Source of the DNA: Ascaphus truei
Lineage: Eukaryota > Chordata > Amphibia > Anura > Ascaphidae
Direction: 5' to 3'
Assembly (NCBI GenBank): GCA_036426205.1
Contig: CM071570.1
Span: forward strand, 438,720 to 502,719
DNA length: 64,000 nt
Both the position numbers and the translations under genes were made by a program. Of this stretch, positions 34,838-45,830 are shown one piece after another. The notes beneath the pieces were generated by a model that was given only the letters and a program-made list of their open reading frames with translations, had not been told where the DNA came from and searched no databases. How positions within the stretch are numbered: the stretch's first letter is position 1; every line of letters begins with the position of its first letter.

Positions 34838-36362
34838 AGAAACACCGAAGAAGGAATGGACCTGTAGCGCACAGGAGAGACAAAGAGAGAAAGACCATAG
34901 TGCTCTCTGTATGTAGCACAGTGAAAATCCTGCTAAAGAATCTTCCTTACAAGATAAGCAGAGAAATGCGGCCTTAGCTGTGTCTGTGGTAATCATGAAA
35001 ATCCATTTTATCCAAATCAGCTGGGCTCCCTGCAAAATCCGACTGCTGGGCTCACAGGACTCAGAAGCTTATCCCAGCTTTACTCGCAGGGAAAATGTAA
35101 AACAAGGAAAAGGGAGAGAGAAGTACCAAAGTGCAAAGAATTTATTATAAAAGCAAATACAAAAGATATATTCCTCAGGCTAGCACTGCACACGTCAGAG
35201 GCAGTTCTTCCAGGGCCCTTAGATCACGCCATAGAATGTCCGGCGTATCGCGTTCCTCCTCACTAGCCTCACGCTCGGTTCCTCCGGTATACACGAATTC
35301 TAGGCAGCTCACAGAGATGCTCCGCGTCCTGTGTCTTTCTCCGCCGTTGGTTCCGTGCTCTCGGATTACTTCCGCGTCACGTGCTGCATGCACTCGCGTC
35401 TCGCGAGATTTCAGTGTGGTGATCGCGAGGCATTTTTGGGAGCTGTTCGCCCTAAGGGCCCTGAGGAAGCCATCTCTTGGCGAAACTAGTCGGGTGAATG
35501 TGGATGTGGAGTTGATGAAGATTGTTTCCCAGAGAGCCTGCAGCCGTCAGAATTGACAGATCGCGATCACCACACTGAACTCTCGCGAGACGCGAGTGCA
35601 TGCAGCATGTGACGCGGAAGTGATCCGAGAGCACGGAACCAACGGCGGAGAAGGACACAGGACGTGGAGCATCTCTGAACTGCCTAGAATTTGTGTATAC
35701 CGGAGGAACCCAGCGTGAGGCTAGTGAGGAGGAACGCGATACGCCGGACATTCTATGGCGTGATATAAGGGCCTTGGAAGAACTGCCTCTGACGTGTGCA
35801 GTGCTAGCCTGAGGAATATATCTTTTTTATTAACAAATCTACGTAAGTACCAGCTCGTGTGGAGCACAAGGAGCAGACCACAGGCCATTAGACAGTGAGT
35901 GCTGGTACTTACATAGATTTGTTAGTATTATACAGGGGAATAACGGTCCCCTTTGGTTCCGTGCACCCTACAATTGCATTAATTTAACATCATCAGAGTG
36001 CTGTCTATCGTCCCCCTTTTACCCTTATATCTTTTTTATGTGATTTTATAATAAATTCTTTGCACTTTGGTACTTCTCTCTCCCTTTTCCTTAGTTTGCA
36101 TGTTCCCTGCGAGTAAAGCTGGGATAAGCTTCTGAGTCCTGTGAGCCCAGCAGTCGGATTTTGAAGGGAGCCCAGCTGATTTGGATAAAATGGATTTTCA
36201 TGATTACCACAGAAACAGCTAAGGCCGCATTTCTCTGCTTATCTTGTAAGGGAGATTCTTTAGCAGGATTTTGACTGTGCTACATACAGAGAGCAGTTTG
36301 GTCCGTTTCTCTTTTTGTCTCTCCTGTGCGCTATAGGTCCATTCCTTCTTCGGTGTTTCTAT
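34838..36362. mobile_element. Long palindromic Penelope-type element
   Basis: Left arm 34838-about 35428 and right arm about 35556-36362 are reverse complements. Examples are 'acaccgaagaaggaatggacc' on the left against its complement near 36340, and 'gtgtggtgatcgcgag' against its complement near 35565. The right arm is longer because about 200 bp (35835-36035) are inserted. That insert has its own small inverted repeat ('acaaatctacgtaagtacca'). The 127-bp loop carries a hammerhead-like motif. No coding region. Penelope class is inferred from the hammerhead-like motif and arrangement. Confidence 0.7.
35452..35500 (+). ncRNA. Hammerhead-like ribozyme motif in palindrome loop
   Basis: CTGAGGA (35461-35467), one unpaired A, stem II GCC/GGC around ATCTCTT, GAAA (35482-35485), a small AC..GT stem III, TC, then GGG that can pair with upstream CC. 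Core bases match CUGANGA and GAAA. The extra A before stem II and the short helix I leave activity open. Confidence 0.45.
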
Positions 36363-36790
36363 ACGATGTACTCTCTATCTATGTATTTGTAGTAAAAAGG
36401 CAGTTCCTGCTTTGTAGTGCTTATTCTCTTCGTCAAATAATAATTTCAGTATATTAAAGGAGAAAAAGCTAATGGCCGCATTGTAACACGTTAAAGATTA
36501 TGGGGCCCATGCTATAAGCGTTCATAAAAAAAAATCTCCGGGCCATTTAATTGGCCTGTTTTGTGAGCGTTTCTATCACGGTATCAGAAAGCCTCGATTA
36601 CCTGCGATAGCAAAATTCCCAAACCGGGCGCATAGCTGGCGGCGTGAAGATCACCCCTCTGAAAGACCAAATTCGGCGACTCCTTTCTGCTGTAGAGAGA
36701 GCCGCCTCCCCCTGCGCATATCTCGGCAGCAATTACATTTTTTTAATGTAGCCATGGTAAGAAATTGGGCTATATATCTTTCTCCTACTG
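36363..36790. other. Unassigned DNA (WAP intron)
   Basis: The 'gggcccatgctataagcg' phrase at 36500 resembles 'ggcctatgctgtaagcg' at 23705, suggesting a shared dispersed repeat. Nothing else recognised. Confidence 0.35.
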
Positions 36791-37539
36791 GTATAAACCC
36801 TGATAAGGGCAGGCTGCCAGTAGTTATCATGGGTTCCCCCGCTTCAAACCCTGCCCTGATTGGTGGAGGTAGGCCCTGACTCTGTGTCTAAGGCAAGAGA
36901 CATAGAGAAGGGGCCTGCCAAAGTCATAAAGGGCAGTGCACAGCCAATTTTGTCAGTCTGTGAGTGTCTAAGTCCCAGTTCTGAGGAATGAGTTAGAGAG
37001 TTATGTATTACATTTGGAGGAGGAGCTCAGGCAGGCCCTGAGTAGAGCTGATAGAACTACGGTGGACCAGTGCCCCTCACCCTGCCTAGGGGGTGAGGGA
37101 AGAGCTAACCCCACCCTGAGTGCCTGTGACTTGGGGTGGTGGAAGGGATAAAGCGGGATCCAGAGCCCATCCTGCTAGTGTGCAATCTGGAGGAGGAGAA
37201 GACCCTGTACCCAAGACAATACTGTGCTGCTGTGTGCTGTGTACAATAATGGACTTGCCGCTACTCTTAACAAATACTGAGACTGAAATCTCTCGCCCCT
37301 CTGAGGGGTCTCTCTGGAAGGATTTCACCCTACCCTGATAGGGCTTGCCAGAGATGGAGGTGCTGCACCACTAAGAGATGAAGGCAAGAACCCCAGAAAC
37401 CTGTCCCTGTTGTTCCCCATACCATCGCGGGAGACTCAAGCCCTCCTGTTCCTCACAGACACCTAGACACATGTAGCCAGACCACAATACACCCTAGGGG
37501 TCCGATCTGCGACCGGGGGGGAGGGGGTCTATGGGTTAC
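36791..37539 (+). mobile_element. Probable solo LTR ending GGGTTACA
   Basis: Starts near 'tataaaccctgataaggg' (TG may have mutated to TA) and ends 'ctatgggttaca'. Length and the phrase 'gatggaggtgctgcacc' resemble the TGTAGCC-family LTRs. No clear target duplication. Confidence 0.45.
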
Positions 37540-37804
37540 ATTAATATAAAATGTATTACTAGTGTACATGTGCAGGGGGTCTCCGGAGCAGAACCGCGTT
37601 GATTTCAGGTCCGGGGACCCCCTGCTTCCCGAGATACCGGCCCCGTTATTGGGTGCCGGGGTATCTCTAAATGAGTATTAAACAAGAGACGTATAAGTCT
37701 TTAGGGACTCTTGTATTTAGGAGAGATACAGACAAGAAGTGAAACACACACCTCCTTAGACAGACATCCTCGCATTCAGGCGTCACAACCTTGCTAAGTG
37801 TTAC

Positions 37805-37954
37805 CTTTCAAAACCTTCACACACTGCATCTGGTTCTTATACACACAGCACTTCTGGTTGGGAGGACAATCCGAATCTCTGCTGCACAGCGGCTTCTCCA
37901 TGGGGGTGGTACAGGGTAACTGATCAATATAAGAGCGGCAATACCCAGGACGCA
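37805..37954 (-). CDS. WAP four-disulfide-core exon D (lacks Cys7)
   Basis: 150-bp symmetrical phase 1-1 exon. Acceptor 'ctctctgcag|TG' at 37954; donor AAAG|GTAACA after 37805. The cysteine pattern is YCR, PCT, LCS, DCP, KCC, then VYKNQMQC. The position that should be Cys7 is Asn, leaving seven cysteines. In WAP domains Cys7 normally pairs with Cys2, so one disulfide would be lost and Cys2 left free. An LTR begins at 37984, leaving 29 bp between it and the exon, so the intron's branch-point region is partly LTR. The reading frame is intact. Confidence 0.85.
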
Positions 37955-37983
37955 CTGCAGAGAGAGAAATCAAATACCGTAAA

Positions 37984-39526
37984 TGTGACGGTGAGGGGGT
38001 AACCAGGCTCAATAATAAAGGTTAAGCCCACTTGGTTAACCCTGACCCGTGTTTTGGGGTCCGGGAGTGTCAGCTCTTGGGCCCGGGCATTGTGTATGCA
38101 TTACTGTGACTGTGTGCAAAATATGTGACAAATTGCCATTTTTTCTGTTTTACCTTTTCCAGAGGTGCTGGGACCGGGAGATTTTCAGGAGGTAAGTTTC
38201 GGGGTGGGTTTGCAGGAGAAAATCTTTACAGATTGTGGCTATGTATCGGGGTTCTCAAGTTATGAGTTACCCCAGAAATGTATCTGGGAATCAAGTGAGA
38301 TTCTCGGATACATCGAAGCCCAGCGCTCCGGGCAGGCCCCATCCTGAAAACGTTCTTGCGACTCACCACTAGGACGTCCTGCTTCAGCATAAACCAGGGC
38401 GACTCACCACTACGTTTCCCTAACCCTGGGATAAGGGGTTAGGGGGCACTCCAGTCAGGTGCAAGACTGAGAAGGTTTTTTTTATTAAAATAAAAACTTT
38501 ACATTTCCAGAGTGTAAGGGACATGGCTGGTGGAGATAAACCAGATTAGGTTCTCATTCACTCTCTCACACCAAAAGACTTAGAACATTTTAATAAAGAA
38601 GTGTACAAGTATAGTTTATTAAACAGGTATGTTTAAGTGTATTATGCTTGGTGCCCAGTTAATGCCCAAGTCTCCCTGAGCCTGGTATAGCGGTTCAGGG
38701 GCACTCCAGCTAGGTGATAAAAGATGAGAGATTTTTTATTAAACTCTAAGTCAGGTGTTAGAGAGGGGGAGGTATATTGAATTACCAAAGTGTATTGCAA
38801 CATATGCTGGGGCATTGTACCAAGCTGGTGCCACTCTGCCTCACTCAGACTTGAAAGGCTAGAGGTGTAAGAGCCACATGTTCAGGATGGCTAAGTAGTG
38901 GCCACATCCTCAGATCAAGAGACCTGATTTACCTTTCAAGCAGGTCTAGCCAGGCCGGCTGGAGACCTGTCACCGCGGGTGGGAGGCAGGGAACAGAGGG
39001 CAGAAGGGCCATATGTCATCTGCCCTGTGGACAGTCATAGAGCAGATGACATATGGCCCTGTTTTTATGAGACTGAGTTGTCTCTGATTGGCTGCTAGGG
39101 AAATCTCTTATGCTCCCGATAGGAAGATAGAGTTCCATGGCCGGGGTTTGAGAGGTTTTAAAAACTCTTACCCAACTGAGATTTGTGTGGTTCAAGGTGT
39201 GTTTAGCGATTTCCAAGTTCTATGTGATTTTAAGTTTCCAGTTCCCAGCAAGAAAGGGGCAGGACTCTGCTTCAGCACAGCCTGCCTAGAAGCTTTGCAG
39301 TTACAAGCCTATTGGGGGTAAACTTCTGGATGTGAAGCCCCTACACCCAGGAAAGATTAGTTTTGTATCTCAGTGTCCAAAGTAAGTGAGTCTTTCTTCT
39401 GTATTTTGTGTAACATAGTGTGTATGCCATTTCGTGATAATAAATGACAGTTTATTGTATCTCTCTGCTTTGCTCAATTAATGATCTCGGTAATTAAGGT
39501 GTTAAAAGCCTTGGTCTCCTGTGGCA
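37984..39526 (+). mobile_element. Solo LTR, TGTGACGG family, with GTAAA target duplication
   Basis: TGTGACGGTGAGGGGG... to ...CTCCTGTGGCA, 1543 bp, flanked by GTAAA at 37979-37983 and 39527-39531. AATAAA near 39440 lies about 85 bp before the 3' end, as expected for an LTR R region. Best-defined copy of the family and the basis for its orientation here. Confidence 0.9.
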
Positions 39527-39603
39527 GTAAACAAATATTCCAAACTGTATTCCCAGGACCTACTGTACAAGAAGCTGATATTGTGACACTAAACTGACAA
39601 ATA

Positions 39604-40141
39604 TGTATAGGCCCCTTTGGGCTCCCCCTCGGCCCCCCTGGGTTCCCCGTGTACCTCTGATCCAGCGGGGGAACCACCGGTGAGAGCGGGGAAATGACGG
39701 GTGCCACCGGAGTGGCAGGCAGACTCGGCAGGATGTAGCGAGTACGGTGAGGCAGGGGGGAAGTTGTGGCAGCAGGGTGGCTGAGTGCCATGGGGCACCT
39801 CAGTACTTTGGGGTAAATCCCACCAGGGGGGGGGACACACAGTGTTGGGGGAACGGTGCGGGGGTACAGCCCTGTGAGGCCTGAGTGCTTCTGTCTTATC
39901 CCTATTATTCACGTGTTTAGTAAATCTGTTGTATCAAACAAGTGTGTATTTATTATATTGTCCTGCACGGGGTTATCCCACACTGTTAGGATCCCACGCA
40001 GGTGGAGGCGCTGTCACCCGACGGATCAGGTACACCGCAGGCTCCCAGCAGCGGAGGTTCAGGCCTCCTGGGACCCGGAGGTAACGCACCACACATACCG
40101 TGACGCTATATCTCCCAGGGTGTAGGGGAAAGTGTGCTACA
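39604..40141 (+). mobile_element. Short LTR, TGTAGCC family
   Basis: Begins TGTATAGGCCCCTTTGG and ends GAAAGTGTGCTACA. It carries 'caggtggaggcgctgtc' and 'agcggaggttcaggcctcc', shared with the LTR at 44039. ATATG occurs at both edges (39601-39605 and 40141-40145), overlapping the termini. About 540 bp. Confidence 0.65.
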
Positions 40142-41643
40142 TATGATGGAATGTAGAATATTTGGGGTACTAGAAGGTAATGGATATTATGGCTCCAGGG
40201 CTTTGTGATTGCTATTGCGGGGACCACATGACCAACCCCCAACATCAGAAGCAGAAGAGGAGACTCCTACTCCTCTGTGATTGTGGCTTTGGCTATCTGA
40301 GCTTCTGATCAGCCCTGAACACAAGAAATAGTGTCATTAACTGACATTCAATGTACATCAAAAGGGCATTATAAGGTGAAGAGCGGAGATATGTTTAATA
40401 GATTACATCTTAATGACTGTTGCCTTAAGAACAAAATCAGATATAGATACTGTACTGTAAATACGAAAGAGGGGGTGTTAGTGTTAATCGTGACTAAATG
40501 TTGTGGAAATGCGCATTTGTCAGCTTGTTCATCCTTTATACTGTATGTTAATTTGAACAAAAAATTGCATTTTTCATGACTACTATTGGGATATTTCCAC
40601 ACTATCTCAGGGTGCCCCTTTTTTGTGCACGTGTCTCTCCACATGTCGTTTCAACGCCTGTTTGAGGAAATGTATATATCACTTGGAACACATGCAAAAA
40701 AAATAGCATTTGTTAAAACAGAGAATTTTTTGGGCGATTTGTGACTGACAAAAATGCCACAAAATGCCAGAAATCACCACTTGCCAAGGGATCTAAATTC
40801 CCATTACATGTACATGTTCTTCCTGATATTTTCTATGTTTCCTTATTTTTACTAGAGTCTTGGTGAACTCTGTAAATGGGTAAATCTTCTAACAGGCTGA
40901 AAAGTGGTAATGCAAAAACATTCAGGAAGCTTATTTTTCCTGGAACCAGGGTCACGAATGATATATGAATAGTTCCAGTAAGCTTAACTCATGCCTTCCC
41001 TCTTCCAAAGCACAACAAGTCCTTTTCTCTTTCTTAATTTTATTGAGGAAAAATCACAGGAAGAAAAGTACTTGCAGATGTAGGGTGGGCAGAGAGTGCT
41101 TCTCTGTCTGAAGTGCAGTGTATCAAGGATAAGGCAGTGTAAAACAGAAAGGCCTTACTGAGGTAAATAGCAGGCAGGTACTCACTCAGAGTCCAGGGTG
41201 AAAAGGAAGTGAGGAGCAAGGGTCACACTAGATGGGAAGTGAGACTATACTAACTGTCAGCAAGGACAGGGGGGTAGGAATAGCCCACTCTCAGCTAGGA
41301 GAATAGGAGCTTGCAGGCAACCAACACAGGCTGTGTAAACAACACGTAACAATAATGTTGTCTTTTCACATGCAGCTAGCTGCTGGGACAGGGAAAATAG
41401 CAGGCAGCTAAATCAGGGAGAAATGAATCCCATGAGCTGCAAAGGGAGACAGAGAATATGAAATCTGGTTCCAGGACATTATTTGTCATGCAAATTCCAA
41501 AAATATAATCCACACAGATATCTGCTGTCGTGTGTATTTCTAATCAAGATTGCATATATTTAATTATGAGTACATATAGTGTCTTTGCTAAGGGGAACTA
41601 GTGTTGATCCCAATGTATACACCCTCTAGAAATGCCCTGTTAC
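40142..41643. other. Unassigned DNA (WAP intron)
   Basis: No additional WAP exon or known repeat detected on either strand. Confidence 0.4.
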
Positions 41644-41783
41644 CTTTCTCTGGGGTCACACAATTCTTCCCGCAGTAGTCACAGCACTTCTTGCCCACAG
41701 GGCAGTCGCTGTCCTTCTGACACTTTGGTGCAGGCAACATCTTAGGACAAGCCACTTTTACAGCTGGACACTGCCTGGTCTCA
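41644..41783 (-). CDS. WAP four-disulfide-core exon C (out of phase)
   Basis: The domain has eight cysteines: QCP, ACP, KCQ, DCP, KCC, YCG, NCV. One residue is missing between Cys6 and Cys7 (CCDYC instead of CCxxxC). The acceptor 'tgctacag|T' at 41783 leaves one base before the GAG codon, so it starts in phase 2. The donor AAAG|GTAACA after 41644 ends in phase 1. Length is 140 bp, not a multiple of three. It cannot follow exon B, which ends in phase 1, without a frameshift. It may be skipped, belong to another transcript, or be a decaying exon. Confidence 0.7.
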
Positions 41784-42482
41784 CTGTAGCAGAGACAAAG
41801 AATTGAGCATATAGAATACAGAGCTCCATGTGCACTAACAAATATACAAATTACGTGTATGACTGTGAGCACTAAAAGTAAGTCGGCATGGTGACATTTG
41901 ATAAACCGTTAGTATGTAAAATATACAGATGTAGCTCACCTTACTGCCTCCGGTACCACTGCCACCCACGGTCACATGACAAGGTGGTTATAGCACTGGA
42001 AGTTTAATGTTGTGAGCGTCTTATTCGGAAGCATGTACCCCTCAAAGCCTAAAAGTGTCAGACACTGTCTCGGGCGCCCCACACTTTTGCTTCTTCCACC
42101 GATGTGCCAGAGACAGTGGGGCCAATTCACTAAACTGTGATCAAATCAGTGCATTGCCGAACGACTTTGCATTGATTTATCGTGCACTAAAACATGAGGT
42201 AAACATGGTATTCACTAAGAAAAATCCAAGTTTTTTAAAGTTCGATAAAAAAATGCACCATCGAACACTTGTTTTTTTTTCTAAGTGCTATTGCGATATA
42301 AATCCTAACGATCGGCAACTGATTGAAACTGCAGCCTGGAAGAGTTCAATGGAGGCTGCATCTCCATGCACGGCTCTTACAGGCGATCGTGCAGTTCCAG
42401 TATTAATTTTAATACTAGTGTGCAGGTGCAGGGTGTGTCCTGATCTGGACCACATTGATATCAGCCTAGGGGACCCCCTACT
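41784..42482. other. Unassigned DNA (WAP intron B-C, distal part)
   Basis: No recognised exon. The stretch 42410-42480 ('tgcaggtgcagggtgtgtcc') resembles 37570-37630 and may be a shared dispersed repeat. Confidence 0.35.
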
Positions 42483-42700
42483 GTGATGGTGAGGGGGTAC
42501 CCTGGGCATTAATAAAGGTATTATGCCCGGCTGGGTGCCCTTGAGCCATATTGGGGAAATGTGAAGTGCCAGCTCTGCATCCAAATGATGGCAGAAACCC
42601 TGTAAATGTAATAAAATGTATGTGTGGTTCAGAACATCTCCCACCAGGTGTAAGGTGACGAGAGTACTGTCATTTATCAGGTTAAAGTGCACTCAAAGTA
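42483..42700 (+). mobile_element. Truncated LTR, TGTGACGG family
   Basis: Begins 'tgtgatggtgagggggtacc', followed by 'attaataaaggtattatgcc'; closest to the fragment at 33645. The 3' part is missing. Confidence 0.6.
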
Positions 42701-42959
42701 TTCTCTCTTTTTCTAGTCAGAGAGAACTCCGACGGCAGAGCCAGGCAACCAAGAAAAAAAGGAACACAGGAGCGCACCAAGGAAAGAGTAATAAAGTGTA
42801 TTACCAGATATAGAGAAAAGTAAACACTTACATAGAATAAAACTTTAATACATCTCGATCTAAGCGGTATCTTCTTCAGTTGGGCATCACTTAAGGGAGG
42901 ATGCATATGGATCCCCCCTGGTCCATCATACCAGGTAAGAAATGATAATGGTCACTTAC

Positions 42960-43109
42960 CTAGCTCAGTGGGGGTGCACTGGTGTCTGCAGTTGAAGCAG
43001 CAGCACCTGTCGGTTCCGGGACATTGGTTGTCATTGTGGCACTCATCAGGCGGGGGACGGACAAACTTACAGATCGAGGCATCAAAGTAGGGACAGGAAT
43101 CCTTCTTAG
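42960..43109 (-). CDS. WAP four-disulfide-core exon B (extra Cys)
   Basis: 150-bp symmetrical phase 1-1 exon. Acceptor 'ccctccag|CT' at 43109; near-consensus donor GCTAG|GTAAGT after 42960. The domain reads SCP, ICK, ECH, QCP, then RCCCFNC and HQC, giving the eight WAP cysteines plus one extra directly after Cys6. In frame with exon A upstream and with exon D if C is skipped. The exon sits about 50 bp from an AAT microsatellite. Confidence 0.88.
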   Translation of the reverse strand, partial: LRRIPVPTLMPRSVSLSVPRLMSATMTTNVPEPTGAAASTADTSAPPLS

Positions 43110-43161
43110 CTGGAGGGAAAGGATATTGGGAGAAGATTGCACAGTACATGTGGGATCTGAG

Positions 43162-43162
<1 letters not shown>

Positions 43163-43225
<63 letters not shown>

Positions 43226-43226
43226 G
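43163..43226. repeat. (AAT)n microsatellite
   Basis: About 21 uninterrupted AAT triplets just upstream (minus strand) of WAP exon B. Confidence 0.95.
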
Positions 43227-43539
43227 TTTCCTAGTTTGTTTAAGTTTACTTGGTTTATATACTTTTCACCAGCAACAAAGGTAATGGTTGTTTACAGTAT
43301 ATTGGTGGCTATCCTGAGATTTTAATCCACTCAATGTTTTCTGAAACAAATCTTTTTGGGCTATATTAGCCCTGTGCAGTATAAAATCTCACAAAACCAG
43401 GAACAGAGCGTGGCACAGTTTCATGACATAAGTATCAACTCTGGAATCATTATACAGGGAGACATCAGGGAGAATGCAGGAGTGGTCTGATTGCCATTTA
43501 CTGGATCCAGGCAGGCTTATATTTCCAATGCTAGATAGT

Positions 43540-43895
43540 AACACACAGCAGTTACATAGTAGATGAGGTTGAAAAAAGTCATACTGTACGTCCATCTAGT
43601 TCAACCCATGCTACATTTAAACAGATACTTTATCCTATATCCGTACTTACAGTATATTAATCCAGAGGAAGGCAAACAAAACCCCAGAGTCATATCATCC
43701 AATGATATCTCATAAGGGGGAAATAAATTCCTTCCTGACTCCAAGAATTGGCAATCAGATTAATGCCTGGATCAGCATCCTTCCCATGTATACTTATTAG
43801 GTATATCCCGGTATACCTTTCCGTTCTGAAAAGATATCCAACCTTTTGGAAGATATTTATTGTATCTGCCACAGTCTCCATGGGTTTAAATATAA
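43540..43895 (-). repeat. LINE 3'-end repeat (GTTGAAAAAAG type)
   Basis: Starts 'cagttacatagtagatgagg', continues 'cagaggaaggcaaacaaaac' and 'ccaagaattggcaatcag'. This is a common vertebrate CR1/L2-like 3' end that terminates in short TAACTATG tandems. The plus-strand tail at 14240-14350 belongs to the same family. Confidence 0.65.
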
Positions 43896-44038
43896 TTGGC
43901 AGTATTGTCATCCTTTTATTTTGTATACAGGGAGACATCATTAATACAGGGAGTGGTCTGCTTGCAGTGTACTGGAGCCAGGAAGGCATGTACTGATGTA
44001 CTGTATATTCCCTTGTGAAATAGAACTGAAAAAGCTGG

Positions 44039-45218
44039 TTTAGCCAGGTACCCCCCCTTGGAGGTCGTATCACTGCTGTGGTACCTCCGGTTGCTGCGTG
44101 CTGGTGCGGCGACATGCGGATGCACAGGCACGCATGTTGGGAGCTCCGGTAATTGCAGAGTGATAGCGCTGCATATTAGGAGGTTCGCACATGCGCACAG
44201 CAGCGGCGGCGGCCATGTAAAAGCGCGCGAAGGGCAGCCAATCAGGTAGGACTCTGGGATGAGACTACAACTCCCATAAGCTTTAGGAGTATCCCACCTG
44301 ACTCCAGGGAACCAATAGGAGCTTAAGATTTGCTGCAGGCATTATAAAGAAGCGTGTCACAGGCAGCATGCAGGCAGAGTGAGGGGGAGAGAGGTAACGG
44401 ACGGAGGGTCTGTGTGGAGGGCAAGTAAGCCTCTACACTAGGCCACAATACCACCCCTAGGCCCCAGGCAGGCCCTGAGACACATCTAGCTTGTTCTATG
44501 TAGGGACAAGCCCTAGGTTAGGGACCTGGCCCCCTTACTGTTATATAGTGATAGTTAGGGATTCAGCGGACGCTGCACGCCTTTAAAGAACTATCTTCAG
44601 AGTGTGATCGCCTCGGATGGGGCATCAAGCTGGTGGATTCAGGACGGCACGCAGGAGATCGTCGGATCCTTTTTGAAGATATTTGAAGGCCCAGGTGCCA
44701 TCGCACTGGGCAGGTATCGTATAATATAAGTGCACCAACATACCAGCCAATACCCAGGCACTGATCACGCCTATAAGGGTGGGTTCTTTGGGGACACTGT
44801 GGGACTAGTGACCAAGGTACTTTGCATACTGTGGAACTCTCGGGGACTCTGTGTGAGACACACATTTCTCTGGACACGGTGTGGGACACGGTGGTTGGTG
44901 GCACTTCAGGAGAGTAATCCCTGCAAGATATATTGTGTTCACGTATATATCTTTATCTCTGGTTCTTAAAGGAGAATACGTCATAATATCATTAATAGTG
45001 TACAGTAAAGGTTATGTTATTTTGCATTGTGTGGGTGGTAATTATTGTGTCCTGTGAGGGGCTGCTTCTACACTGCTACAATCCCTCACAGGTGGAGGCG
45101 CTGCACCAGAGTAAGTACACACCCCAGGCTCTCCGTGGCAGAGGTTCAGGCTCCTGTAGCCAACAGGTATAAGCGCAGCATTGGGTAGTTTCCTATTTGA
45201 TAGGGAAACAGGGCTACA
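44039..45218 (+). mobile_element. 5' LTR of a TGTAGCC-family retroelement
   Basis: Begins TTTAGCCAGGTACCC (TG likely mutated) and ends 'gaaacagggctaca'. It shares 'ctccgtggcagaggttcagg' type phrases with 39604-40141. A TATA-like 'cattataaag' lies at 44340. Followed directly by a TGG-starting primer-binding-like site and a Gag-like frame, which shows this is a 5' LTR rather than a solo one. Confidence 0.7.
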
Positions 45219-45219
45219 T

Positions 45220-45830
45220 TTGGAGGCGCTGCTGAGATTCAGACCTGTGGTGCCCAAAATCAGTGAAACATGTCAATTACAATCGTATCCTCACCTTCCC
45301 GCAAAGAGGTGTATGACTGGGCCTTGGCGATGCAAGTACCGCCTCTCCGAGCGATCGCAGTAGGGCAAGTGCCCGTGGAGGCTCTTTCATATGAAATCCT
45401 GAATACCCTAAAACAACATCCTCACATTTAAGGGAAAATAAGTGTCCTAGACCGCCGCAAGGACCCTCACGGAAAGTGGTGCGCCCTATTAGTGAGTGTA
45501 GGGCAAAACATAACCGAGGGGGAAGGGCCGTCCAGTGTGTGTGGTCCAAGAAGCTAGAGGCTCCCGTTGCCCTGTAATCTACCCTGCAAGGCCCATAAAA
45601 CCAGAGCCTGACAGTCCTCTCCTAGAACGAGCGCGAGTCATGCCACAATTGTGCAGTGCATTAGCCTGTTCTAGTCCACGGTCAAGTATAGACAGCCCCG
45701 GTTCGAGTCAAATGGAGGATATCCAGCTACTAGCTAAGGCTATACTACAATTGCGTGGGTCCAAATCCGAATCCCCACCCTGCAGCCATACCTTAAATTT
45801 TAAACCTCTGTTGACCAAGTCTGATGTCAC
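45220..45830 (+). pseudogene. PNMA-like gag remnant of an LTR retroelement
   Basis: TGGAGGCGCTGCTGAGAT at 45221 has the position of a primer-binding site. The ATG at 45270 opens 53 codons to TAA at 45431, with RKEVYDWALAMQVPPLRAIA and VGQVPVEALSYEIL. The pattern resembles the N-terminus of PNMA-type Gag proteins. After a frame change, VLDRRKDPHGKWCALL continues the same domain. A further open part near 45714 (MEDIQLLAKAIL) may be downstream gag. The element is lost after about 45830. PNMA genes are domesticated from gypsy Gag, and this is the undomesticated, broken relative. Family assignment is by memory of the motif pattern and is moderate. Confidence 0.5.

Noticed and set aside
35131..35751. 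141- and 99-codon frames on opposite strands with similar peptides
   Set aside because: The similarity comes from the palindrome arms, not from two genes.
41784..41872. Apparent signal-peptide-like start upstream of WAP exon C
   Set aside because: The residues are translated from the intron's pyrimidine tract and the acceptor 'tgctacag' lies between them and the domain.
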